Below are positions 24,901-32,397 of a stretch of DNA of 39,036 bases, in pieces. The position numbers and the translations under genes were made by a program. The stretch covers positions 1 to 39,036 of IMG/VR virus record IMGVR_UViG_3300046791_000259; one strand, 5' to 3'. Numbering within the stretch: position 1 is the stretch's first letter; every line of letters begins with the position of its first letter. This DNA is from a virus. The notes under the pieces were generated by a model. The model did no database searches. It saw only the letters and a program-made list of their open reading frames with translations, and had not been told where the DNA came from.

Positions 24901-27900
24901 TTAGTGGATCAGCTTTTGAAAGCAGCAGGAATGGATGGCGGGCTTAATATTCAAGTCAAGTTCCCGCCGGTAGGGCAGGCGCATGTGTTGGGATCAGCGA
25001 ATATTAATAAGGGGGAGCTTACAATCTACGTTACACACTCGAATGTAGAAGGAGGTGCAAATAGAATCTTCCAGACTATAATGCATGAAGTTGGTCATTT
25101 TATTGCATACTATCACTATGCTAGGTTGCCCGCAATAGTGCAGCAGCAAATGTACTACGCGTATCAGAAGGCGTTGTTGGTAAGTAGAACGATGACGCAG
25201 AGAACGACAGAAGCACGAATTGGACCAATGGATAGTCCAGGGGAGTATAGTGGAAATATAAATTATTTCACCTCTTACGTGGAGTGGATTGCGGAGCAGT
25301 TTCGTAGGTGGAGTATAGCTACGCCTGAGTCGAAGACCTTCTTAGATAATGAGTATTACAAGATTGCTCAAGCGATGAATAAGTTTTACGTTCAGTGGGA
25401 AGAGCTTGGAGGTAAGTATGCTCTAGATATCACGCAGCCAGATTACTTCTTCTCACTAGTGATGGAATATCTGCGCCAGTTCTCGAAGGAGAGAGCTGAA
25501 GCTACACAGAAGATGAAGCAACAGACTATTTATTCGTTGAATCAAGATCTTCTAGACTCCCCGGTAATGTTGTCAGTCACACAGGCAATTCAACATGCGC
25601 TTCAATCTATGGCAGGGATTGTACCGAAGGACACATTGATTAAAGTCAATCCGAAGTTGGATGCAACGATTGCTCCTGTAGCAAGGGGAGCTGTTGCAAG
25701 GTATATGTATTTTGAGAATCAGAACCTTAATTTCATGGAATTAGCTGTTGGAGCACTAAAAAGTGAGGAGGCTTATGGCGAGACTCGAGTGCGGGTTGCA
25801 CATGAACTCGTGCATGCTTATCGACGGATAGGGCTCTTAACCGACGTAGCGTTTGAGCAACTTTATAGGTTTGCGAAGAAGGATGGAGTTGATCTCGGGA
25901 CGATAGCGAAGACAGATTTGCGTGAGGAAGTAGAGAAGTTCGTAGCGGCGCAGAATATGCCGCAAGATAAGGCGACGAGAGATCGAGTTTACGAAGAGTG
26001 GTTGAAGGAAGAGATAGTAGCGTACTATATTGGAGATTATGCTAATACGGGAGTTGCAACAGGAGAAGCAAAGTCGCTCCTGGACTATTTCCTGCAAGTG
26101 CTGAGTCGTATTCGGAACTTCATTCAAGGATTGGGATTTAAGACAAGAGAAGATCTTCTCCGAGCATTCTTCAACGGTGAGATGCTAGAAAGAGAAGATC
26201 GCCGGGCGGAAGAGCAGCAGTTAGTTCAAGACGTGGCGAACTATAAATCTGAGCTTCACGATAAGGGAATGATCTTTAACAAGGTGCAGATGGATGGGCC
26301 TAATTTCGTGGCTACAGCATACTCTGGACGTAATGGAATTAATAGTAAAGATGTGAAATACTACTGGTATACGCAGAATCCAACTGTAGGGAAGGGTGCG
26401 CGCCCAATTGGAGTGTTGTTTGCGAAGAACCGTATGCCGAAGGGCTTTGATATTGATTGGATTGAGTCGACTAGGCTTGGGTTAGCGCCCAGAATGATCT
26501 CCTACATGGAGAAGGATTTAGGAGTGAAGGCGAAGCCTAGTGGTACCTTTACTGCACAGGGCTATGAGTTGGGTAAGCTAAGATTTCCTGAACTCTTGAA
26601 GTACTATGTTCAGAATCCAGTCAATAAAGATTACTATTCTCCGAATGAGATTCAGAGACAATTAAGAGTGGAACGATCTACGCGTGCGCTCTTGCAGAAG
26701 CGAGGAGAGTTATCGCCAATAGAACAGGTCAGATTTGACTTGACCATTGCGGTCTTTTCTAAGATGGCTTCTAAGGTGCAGAAGGGAGTCTTCTCGAACA
26801 GAGAGCTCTTGAATCAGATGTTTATGTTAGATCGGAACTATGAGAAGGATGAAGTTCAAGGGAGTTTGATGCTATCGGGGGCTGAAGCGCAGAACAACAA
26901 GCTTTCAGGAATTGTCGGGAACTATACAGGTCCGACAGTTGAACCGTTCGAAGCGGTGACTGATAAGTTAAATAAGCTTGAAGCAGCGAAGCATGATGGA
27001 ATTGCACCGCAAGTTGAAGCTCGCTATATGCGGAGAATTCTTGAGCGAGTGCAGCATCTGGAATCTAGCCCAGAGGTGAAGAAGCATTTGAAAGTGAGTG
27101 TGATTTCAGATGAAGCAGATAGAATTGGCTACTTCACCCGAGTGTATTGGGGCTTGCATCAACTCGTTTGGCGGAATGAGCATATTCCAGGATTGCTGGA
27201 CTACATGCAAGACACGGAGTTATTCAATCAGACTCTTTCTCGGTGGCATAGTAGAGCGGATGAGATTGCCCGAGCGTGGGACTCAAGCGATGCTAATCGC
27301 GATGGAATTAGCTCGATGATGTTCTGGCTCGCCGAGATGCAATATCGTAGCGCGGTGGAGGTTGCGGGGAAGATTGTAAGAATGCCGACACAGTATGAGC
27401 GAGAGATGCAAGCGAGGAAGTTGAAGTTGAGTCCAGGGGATATTGCTCTAGTTCGGCAAGTTGAGAAGGAGTTCTCGGACTTTATTACTGAAGTGGAGCA
27501 GGTGAGTATTGATAATATCCGAGACACAGTGAGTGATCCAGTTGCTGCAAGTTTGGCCATTTTGGAGGTGCAGGCAGAGATTGCAGCTCTTAGGAAGAAA
27601 CCCTATTTCCCTATCACTCGCTTTGGGAAGTTCAGTATCACTGCGAGAGATGGTCTCAATTCGAAGAAGGTAGATGCATTCTATACTTTCGACACGTATA
27701 GGCAGTTGCAGGATGAGATTGCTAACATTGCTAGAGTGCATCCAACTTCGGATCTCTTTGAGGGACGAGTGCCGGAGGAGATGTTCGAATTCATGGGGCT
27801 TCCTGCTCCACTGATTCGTATTATTAGGACGGAAATGCCCGGACTGACCCCTAGTCAGCAAGCGTGGTTAGAGGACTTTGAGCGAATTAACTTGCCTGAT

Positions 27901-29865
27901 AAGACATTCAGGAAGAGGTGGCTTCCAGCTCGTGGGACTCCTGGGTATTCGATGGATGGATTCCGTGTCTATGCGCACTACTTCATGCATGGAAGCAGAT
28001 ACCTTGCGCGGTTGAAATTCGCGAGGAAGATGTCGGCGGATATTAGTACAGTTAGAGCGACAACTGATCAATTGCCAAGTTCGCTCAAGAGGAGATTGAT
28101 TGTCGATTATATGACTAAGCATTATAACTATATAATGGAGAGTGGAAAGGATTGGAGTAAGTTTAAGGCTTTTGTTGCACTTTGGCAATTGGGGTTTAGT
28201 CCTGCAACAGCAGCGATTAATCTCACTCAGATTCCAGTGGTGACTTTACCACACTTGGCTGGGACCTTTGGTAATGGTCAAGCGATGGTGGAACTAGGTC
28301 GAGCTATCTCTAAGTTGTCGAAGTCGAGAGGAACTAATCCTGGGGGAACGGGGAAGTTCTTCGAAGCATGGGAGGAGATGAAGCAGCAGGGGAGAATTTC
28401 AATTGGCCAAGCAGCAGAGTTAGGGTCCTATGCGCAGGGGCATAATTTGGGTAAACTGCTCGGCGGGACGAAGGTCCAGAAGTTCTATAGGAATGCTGCT
28501 TACTATGGCATGTGGATGTTTCAGAAGGCAGAGGAGGCGAACCGAAAAGTGACCTTCACTGCGGCCTGGGAACTGGCGATGAAGAACCCTGGGACGAAGA
28601 GATTACAAGAGATTCAAGGAACTGCCGCGACCTCTCATCCGGGTTCGGGGTATAATAGAGAGATTGCAGACTTGATGGCGAGGAAGGGATTCTCGCATCA
28701 GGAAGCAGTGGCGTTTATCTTCACGAAGGGAGTGATTGATCAGACGCAGGGCATTTATGCTCCCTACTCTCGACCAGCGTTCATGCGAAAGCCATTAGCT
28801 GGAGCATTGTTGATCTTCTATCAGTTCACGCAGATGATGACTTATGTGTTTAGATATAGTCCAGGCACTGTTCAGCTCTTGTTGATTACCGCAATGCTCT
28901 ATGGACTTGGTGGATTGCCGGGGTCAGACGACCTCAATGAGTTGTTGAAGCTCTTAGGGAAGAAGCTCTTCGGAGCGGATTGGGACTTGCAGCAGCATGC
29001 GAGGAAGTTTGCTCGAGAGCTTACTCGAGGGACGTTGTTCGATGAAGAGGGGCCAGACTTACTCCTGCACGGAGTCTCGAGATATGGGTTCGGATTGGGA
29101 TTGCTGCCAGAGGGTTGGGCCTTAGGCAAGTTCGATGCGAGTGCGAATGGAAGTTTGGGTAAGTTAGTTCCAGGCATGTATGAGATGTTGCATGGAATCA
29201 ATACGAAGCAAAAGCCGGATCAGTTCGTTTCTGATACCATGCAGCGGATGTCTGGAGCTGGGTTTGGGTTTATGTTCAATTTCATCCAGTGGGGAATGGA
29301 GAATCCTGGGACGACAGACTCGCATAAATGGGAGAGTATGCTGCCTCGAAGTGCCAGAGCTGTCGCGAAGGCCTATAGACTCTATTCGGATGAGGGAGAG
29401 ACAACGAGGCAAGGAGCGCGCATTGTGAAGTTTGATGTGCAAGAGCCGGAAGATTTAGCTGCAATTGCTACGCAAGCTCTGGGGTTCTCTGCGACGAAGA
29501 ATACTGCGAAGTGGGAAATGCTTAGGGAGCAGAGAGATCAGCTTCAACTCTACACGGCGGAGAGAGCTATACTCTACGCGCAGATGGACCGGGCGGTGAG
29601 GAGTGGGAATCCTGGTGTGGTGCAAGATGTGTTGAAGTCAGTTCGCCTCTACAACGAGGATGTGAAGCAAGTTGATCCGAGTATGCAAATCCAGGCGAAG
29701 TTGATGCTACAGAGTGTGCAGCAGAGGATCAGAGGCCGGGCGATGCAAGAACTCGGCCTGCCAACGCAGAAGGGGCAGATTCCTGTCACGAAGAGAATGC
29801 AGGATATGTTCCCGAATGTGGAGGCGGAGAGAGTGCGTACGGAGCGGAGGCTGTTGGGGCAATGA
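21943..29865 (+). CDS. Giant polyvalent ejection protein with zincin, GNAT and PLxRFG segments, 2640 aa
   Basis: One uninterrupted frame of 2640 codons. Seen in order: a disordered charged start; a hydrophobic Ala/Gly region about residues 150-215; a Pro/Ala-rich linker about 350-430; a GNAT-like segment with QRKGIG at 487-492; a zincin-like motif HEVGH at 1048-1052; a second, HELVH, at 1287-1291; the PxxxxRFG motif (P1887 to G1895) of PLxRFG phage proteins; and a hydrophobic stretch about 2283-2325 that could span a membrane. Large phage proteins that join peptidase, transferase and other domains are known as polyvalent proteins and are thought to enter the host with the DNA and disable defences or remodel the cell envelope. 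The zincin sites suggest protein cleavage; activity is not proven. Last and longest gene of the ejection set. Confidence 0.8.
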   Translation: MAGMNPGLYDLRDATDSLVTPAADTTSDLYNLRTTEEQAKPQLELPAPAPPAPDLFSLRGTEDQVPPQEVERQKKREETGFADLAIGSVHRGLQSYAAIPDSFRAIGADLSGDQVAAAEYAKSAKAIEDIAPESLWSLSDIRNPMDFGSWLTERLGENAVNILAAAATGGVGAITGSLAARGLGLSKVARASLMKGLGAGGVFASTMPIETSSTVGEQFEATGSPQAAVSLTAGTIKGALELIVPMHIGYALSTPGKQLGKTIPGAIAKVGGEEAATELAQEEVDIVARKYTDPSYEYFGGPALWRRAESGTAGLFVGLAMGGPSAVIEARQENAKAKAKVPDESGMVPGERRFVAPTAPAPVQEARVRVQGTVQDVTPQAASEAAPIETPTIPPGTPPAPPAPPAAPIAPVAPTEEVPAPEMIAPSKPEGVTFDTESDGPTQTTVKIKGPDGSEIGEAYVRKLRGPPDGAPVALQVGNIAIDEAWQRKGIGTALQEELEQKYGLPMVPDQTLSKEAYARWKQIDPEAVAGYTAMRDGESYYAPMGKREWYPGAPDTPRMARVRKAFAAQEYSREVSRGVGPVTTLRNMVMPVPEQDFDLKQAATNGPEQDLMGIGPLLRSGMPQVTTQDMLDMLEAQTPRYAVKLSPDGVYGDKLMNNTDLQLVLATGMAQSVKPEVVQISQGGLQPLGISADVFDLPTPGNSRVWFLPQVSAEEQALLGMEYKDLQKQAELGQRTRLKSVADYLQEKKQLETWYNVLLTRGLRVVPSRGASFYYNTVLDGRTLTKKEVADSGRTAAITFMDVKTGVLTNSTYLDSSSLSDPGTQYLPVALDLNKFKPGEVSALPYSGGGGASSFNWRFKPGTTAEEKARLIAKALETIPMKNEWTEGDIAKFRALMKEGIWLQVYPFSGQIVTAEPITHNQLTYGISPIRLEQTAYSLFERSQSRHTQERLPLPTTTVTTEKSAFPTEALQAAFVSNHVENVVPLVDQLLKAAGMDGGLNIQVKFPPVGQAHVLGSANINKGELTIYVTHSNVEGGANRIFQTIMHEVGHFIAYYHYARLPAIVQQQMYYAYQKALLVSRTMTQRTTEARIGPMDSPGEYSGNINYFTSYVEWIAEQFRRWSIATPESKTFLDNEYYKIAQAMNKFYVQWEELGGKYALDITQPDYFFSLVMEYLRQFSKERAEATQKMKQQTIYSLNQDLLDSPVMLSVTQAIQHALQSMAGIVPKDTLIKVNPKLDATIAPVARGAVARYMYFENQNLNFMELAVGALKSEEAYGETRVRVAHELVHAYRRIGLLTDVAFEQLYRFAKKDGVDLGTIAKTDLREEVEKFVAAQNMPQDKATRDRVYEEWLKEEIVAYYIGDYANTGVATGEAKSLLDYFLQVLSRIRNFIQGLGFKTREDLLRAFFNGEMLEREDRRAEEQQLVQDVANYKSELHDKGMIFNKVQMDGPNFVATAYSGRNGINSKDVKYYWYTQNPTVGKGARPIGVLFAKNRMPKGFDIDWIESTRLGLAPRMISYMEKDLGVKAKPSGTFTAQGYELGKLRFPELLKYYVQNPVNKDYYSPNEIQRQLRVERSTRALLQKRGELSPIEQVRFDLTIAVFSKMASKVQKGVFSNRELLNQMFMLDRNYEKDEVQGSLMLSGAEAQNNKLSGIVGNYTGPTVEPFEAVTDKLNKLEAAKHDGIAPQVEARYMRRILERVQHLESSPEVKKHLKVSVISDEADRIGYFTRVYWGLHQLVWRNEHIPGLLDYMQDTELFNQTLSRWHSRADEIARAWDSSDANRDGISSMMFWLAEMQYRSAVEVAGKIVRMPTQYEREMQARKLKLSPGDIALVRQVEKEFSDFITEVEQVSIDNIRDTVSDPVAASLAILEVQAEIAALRKKPYFPITRFGKFSITARDGLNSKKVDAFYTFDTYRQLQDEIANIARVHPTSDLFEGRVPEEMFEFMGLPAPLIRIIRTEMPGLTPSQQAWLEDFERINLPDKTFRKRWLPARGTPGYSMDGFRVYAHYFMHGSRYLARLKFARKMSADISTVRATTDQLPSSLKRRLIVDYMTKHYNYIMESGKDWSKFKAFVALWQLGFSPATAAINLTQIPVVTLPHLAGTFGNGQAMVELGRAISKLSKSRGTNPGGTGKFFEAWEEMKQQGRISIGQAAELGSYAQGHNLGKLLGGTKVQKFYRNAAYYGMWMFQKAEEANRKVTFTAAWELAMKNPGTKRLQEIQGTAATSHPGSGYNREIADLMARKGFSHQEAVAFIFTKGVIDQTQGIYAPYSRPAFMRKPLAGALLIFYQFTQMMTYVFRYSPGTVQLLLITAMLYGLGGLPGSDDLNELLKLLGKKLFGADWDLQQHARKFARELTRGTLFDEEGPDLLLHGVSRYGFGLGLLPEGWALGKFDASANGSLGKLVPGMYEMLHGINTKQKPDQFVSDTMQRMSGAGFGFMFNFIQWGMENPGTTDSHKWESMLPRSARAVAKAYRLYSDEGETTRQGARIVKFDVQEPEDLAAIATQALGFSATKNTAKWEMLREQRDQLQLYTAERAILYAQMDRAVRSGNPGVVQDVLKSVRLYNEDVKQVDPSMQIQAKLMLQSVQQRIRGRAMQELGLPTQKGQIPVTKRMQDMFPNVEAERVRTERRLLGQ

Positions 29866-29879
29866 ATGGGACCATGAAT

Positions 29880-29914
29880 GGGGCCGTGTGTGGAGGCGCA
29901 CAATGCCCCCTTTT
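29880..29914 (+). terminator. Hairpin repeat, copy 4: terminator at the convergent junction
   Basis: Arms 29880-29890 and 29899-29909 pair at 9 of 11 positions around the 8-nt loop TGGAGGCG, followed by C and four T on the + strand. It lies between the stops of the giant + gene (29865) and the last - gene (29914), where transcription from both sides meets. The - strand has no T tract after the stem, so termination is expected mainly for the + operon. The arms belong to the same family as 167-202 and 11155-11184. Confidence 0.65.
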
Positions 29915-31143
29915 CACTCGCCTTTCCGCCCGACATAGGTGAGCTCCCAATCTCCTGCCACTTGCTTTTGCAAGATAATCCCAGAAGCAATCGCATCCTT
30001 AACACTTTCACGATAGGCTCTGCCATTGATAGTATGTGAACAGATCTGGAAGAGCCTCTTGTAGGTAGTTCGTCCTTCTGGCGAAGTCTTGATCAAGTTA
30101 ACGATCTCGTTAGTGGTCTTCGCTTCAGGCGAAACTCCGATCGAATTAAAAACGTGGAGCATTGAATGTTCGAGTGCAGTGATCTGAGCTTCCGCTTCAA
30201 CTAAGTCTTCAAGCTCTATCGTGAGGGTGTTGCGTTTACTCGCAGCAAGGATCATTGAGAGCTTGTGAACGTGAGTTTGCTTCCTCGAAACGTAGCCCTG
30301 GAAGCGATCCCCAGCCAAGTGTGGGGGCCGGGCTCCATTCCACAAATTTCGATACCAGTCATCGCCCCAGAGGAAGCTCTCTTCGGAGAGTGTGTAGCGG
30401 CCGACGAGCTTCGAGATTTGAGTTAGATCATGGACTAAAGCTCGCTCCTCTTCGAGAAATTCAGAATTCTTAGTTAAGCGACTAGGGTAAGGAATTAGCT
30501 GTGCCTTCTTATCGGCGAAGACAAAGAGGACTCGACTTGAGAGTCCGCCTTCGATCAGAATTGAAGGCATTCGATCTTTCATCCAAGAGGGAGTAGTGCA
30601 GCCGATGAAATTGAGTAGCGAATTGGGAATGATCGATTCACCCTCTTTGACTGTTCTTCGGTGGAGCTTATCTCCATCCCAGGTCTTGATTAGGAAGTCC
30701 AAGAGCTCGCGATCTTCTGGCTTCAAGAAGCTCCCGAGTTCGGTTGCCGCAATGGTGATAGCAGAGCTAAGTTCGGGGTTCTTCTCGCCAGGGAAAGTGA
30801 TTGCGTTCTGCGCGTCCTTGAATGCACCGAGAAGAGCTTGCCACGTCATACTTGTGGGACCGAAGATCACGTTAGGTACTTTTTCCAGCAACCTCATTCC
30901 ATTGTTGAGGGAAGTGGTCTTGGTTGCTACGCCTGGACTCGCGACTAGAATGATGTAGAAGTTCGGGAACCACTTCCAGTTCACTTCATCTATCATCACT
31001 CTCCGGCCGAGTGCGCCCGCAATGGTAGCAACTCCGGTCCAGAAGTGAAAGTGGATCGGAGCCTCAGTGTTGCGGTTGTGGTCAACGTAGGCCTGGAGCC
31101 AGTTAGGATAGGCTCGGAGCAGTGGCGTGGGGTGTGAATTCAC
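29914..31143 (-). CDS. DUF3987-type helicase/primase-like ATPase, 409 aa
   Basis: Segments FHFWTGVATIAGALGRRV, WFPNFYIILVASPGVATKTT, GPTSMTWQALL, AATELGSFL, LLNFIGCTTPSW and GGLSSRVLFVFADKK are those of the phage/YfjI-like DUF3987 ATPases, which serve as replicative helicase- or primase-helicase-like proteins. The P-loop (68-77, ASPGVATKTT) is degenerate: Ala replaces the first Gly and Thr the Gly before Lys. E138 lies in a Walker B-like strand. It closes the replication cluster after the palm half of the polymerase and a zinc-binding protein. GTG at 31143 is the only start in the open frame and has no strong ribosome-binding site, so coupling to upstream genes is likely. Confidence 0.7.
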   Translation of the reverse strand: MNSHPTPLLRAYPNWLQAYVDHNRNTEAPIHFHFWTGVATIAGALGRRVMIDEVNWKWFPNFYIILVASPGVATKTTSLNNGMRLLEKVPNVIFGPTSMTWQALLGAFKDAQNAITFPGEKNPELSSAITIAATELGSFLKPEDRELLDFLIKTWDGDKLHRRTVKEGESIIPNSLLNFIGCTTPSWMKDRMPSILIEGGLSSRVLFVFADKKAQLIPYPSRLTKNSEFLEEERALVHDLTQISKLVGRYTLSEESFLWGDDWYRNLWNGARPPHLAGDRFQGYVSRKQTHVHKLSMILAASKRNTLTIELEDLVEAEAQITALEHSMLHVFNSIGVSPEAKTTNEIVNLIKTSPEGRTTYKRLFQICSHTINGRAYRESVKDAIASGIILQKQVAGDWELTYVGRKGE

Positions 31144-31168
31144 TTGGCCATTGGACTCGCGATGTAGA

Positions 31169-31390
31169 TCACTTGACCTCCAGTTGATTATCTATGATCC
31201 AAGTACGAGCTGCACCTGCTGCCGCGATATACGCTCTAGATGGATCCTTCGTCACCTCCTGCCCCTTCCTATAAGTGCGCCAGATCTCATTACGAATGTG
31301 CTTCGGAAGGCGGAACCAGTGCGATTTGCAACCCCAAAGGTTGGGCGGGACTTCGATTTTGCATCCAGGCCAATGGCAAGTGTGGCTCAT
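31169..31390 (-). CDS. Zinc-binding phage protein, 73 aa
   Basis: Starts MSHTCHWPGCKIEVPPNLWG, then C-K-S-H-W-F-R-L-P-K. The C-x4-C and C-x2-H set forms a probable zinc site. The conserved HWFRLPKHIRNEIWRTYRKG and an AYIAAAGAARTWI helix mark a small protein seen beside DNA polymerases in many phages. Its role is not known to me; DNA binding or assisting the polymerase is inferred from position. ATG at 31390 overlaps the palm-half stop as ATGA, so the two are translationally coupled. The longer frame to 31435 lies inside the polymerase gene and is not needed. Confidence 0.8.
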   Translation of the reverse strand: MSHTCHWPGCKIEVPPNLWGCKSHWFRLPKHIRNEIWRTYRKGQEVTKDPSRAYIAAAGAARTWIIDNQLEVK

Positions 31391-32160
31391 GCCGCCTGCA
31401 ACTCCTGCCAGGTCACTTTCTCCGCGTGTCCCCAAGATCTTTCACTCAACTTCATTCCCCAGGGAATCTCAAGAGGATCTTCATACGGGACAATGACTCT
31501 AAGAGCGTCACGAATCACTCTATACCCTGCGATTGAGTGTCGGTGATTCGGGAACTGAAAGACTAAGGAGTCGTGTACTTGGAGCAGGATCTCAACCCAC
31601 GGCACATACTTCCGGAGGTTGATAGCACCTTTCGAGCATGTGATAGCGACCGTAGACTGTGGTATCCATGCAAGCGCTTTTGGGAGGATATTACTCGGTC
31701 GATCGAAGTAAGTGATGGAGAAGCCAAACTTATTGCTAACGCCACGCTTAGAGCTCTGGATTTGCGCGTCGACTTCTCTCTGCCAGTTGAGGATGCCAGG
31801 GTAGGTCCGGAGGTACCCGGACTGGAAAGCTCGGACTTCCACAATCTTCCATCCAAGAATTTTCGCAAGTTCTCTTTCAGAAACAAGGTAGTTAGTGCCA
31901 TGCACTCCACGCTTACACTCATCTCTCCAGGTGAGCTTTCGGCGAATCTTCTTTGGATCGTAAGTCGTTCCCCAGAGTCTGTTTCCATTGAAATTGTGAA
32001 TATCAAGGCCCGCTCTAAAGGCACTCTTCAACTCCTTCTCGTTTGCCTCCCAGGCCACGACTTGAGCATCGGCTCCAGAGAGGTCGCAGTCCGCTATGAT
32101 CTTCCCCTTGTCTGGGAGGATCAGTTGTCGAACTGGTGGCTTCTCCCACTTTGGTAGCAC
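31387..32160 (-). CDS. Family A DNA polymerase, C-terminal half (palm and fingers)
   Basis: This 257-residue protein starts just before motif A and carries all three polymerase motifs: A, DLSGADAQ with catalytic D26; B, R79-x3-K83 then H87 and Y91; C, VHDS with D197. By alignment with E. coli Pol I, residue 710 (Glu) is Asp here, residue 762 (Phe) is His, and the Glu after the motif C Asp is Ser. It lacks exonuclease and thumb, which are encoded by the gene at 34113-36029. GTG at 32160 has GAGGAG at 8-10-base spacing, so it is translated as a separate chain. The same frame upstream is closed by the TGA of the 74-aa gene. Activity would require joining with the other half. Confidence 0.85.
   Translation of the reverse strand: MLPKWEKPPVRQLILPDKGKIIADCDLSGADAQVVAWEANEKELKSAFRAGLDIHNFNGNRLWGTTYDPKKIRRKLTWRDECKRGVHGTNYLVSERELAKILGWKIVEVRAFQSGYLRTYPGILNWQREVDAQIQSSKRGVSNKFGFSITYFDRPSNILPKALAWIPQSTVAITCSKGAINLRKYVPWVEILLQVHDSLVFQFPNHRHSIAGYRVIRDALRVIVPYEDPLEIPWGMKLSERSWGHAEKVTWQELQAA
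32140..32154 (-). repeat. Junction repeat at the palm side of the polymerase split
   Basis: Read on the - strand this 15-mer starts CCAAAGTGGGAGAA and codes PKWEK, the natural sequence between QNIP and motif A. It matches 34116-34130 (CCCAAGGTGGAAGAC) at about 11 of 13 positions with one gap. It may be a remnant of the event that placed the reductase cassette inside the polymerase. Confidence 0.5.
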
Positions 32161-32172
32161 TGGAGCTTCTCC

Positions 32173-32397
32173 TCAGTCGCAAGTTAGACCCTTCTCTTCA
32201 ACTAACCATCGAGGGACGGCAATCACTACTGGTTTTGATCGTGGAAGTATTATCTCCTCTTCCGGTTCGACCTGACTCTTCGGGAGCCAGTGTTCGATCT
32301 GCTTACCGTCTTTGTCGGTTAGACCTTCAGTGACCTTCCAGGCCTTGATGGTCTCTGTCAAGACGATAAGGCTAATGTCAATTAGTTCTTTACTCAC
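32173..32397 (-). CDS. Small hypothetical protein in the reductase cassette, 74 aa
   Basis: GTG at 32397 lies inside the end of the reductase gene (TGTGAGTAA), an 8-base overlap. Contains EHWLPKSQVEPEEE and VIAVPRWLVEEKGL, a small-protein pattern that I have seen among phage replication genes but cannot name. It looks like a compact OB- or barrel-like strand set (ISLIVLTETIKAWKV) ending in a short helix. It ends in TGA, and only four codons later, in the same frame, the palm half of the polymerase begins. It may assist the reductase or polymerase; no evidence decides this. Confidence 0.65.
   Translation of the reverse strand: MSKELIDISLIVLTETIKAWKVTEGLTDKDGKQIEHWLPKSQVEPEEEIILPRSKPVVIAVPRWLVEEKGLTCD

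Noticed and set aside
31573-32157. 194-codon + frame opposite the polymerase palm
   Set aside because: The - strand reading carries motifs A, B and C of the polymerase; the + frame is a shadow.
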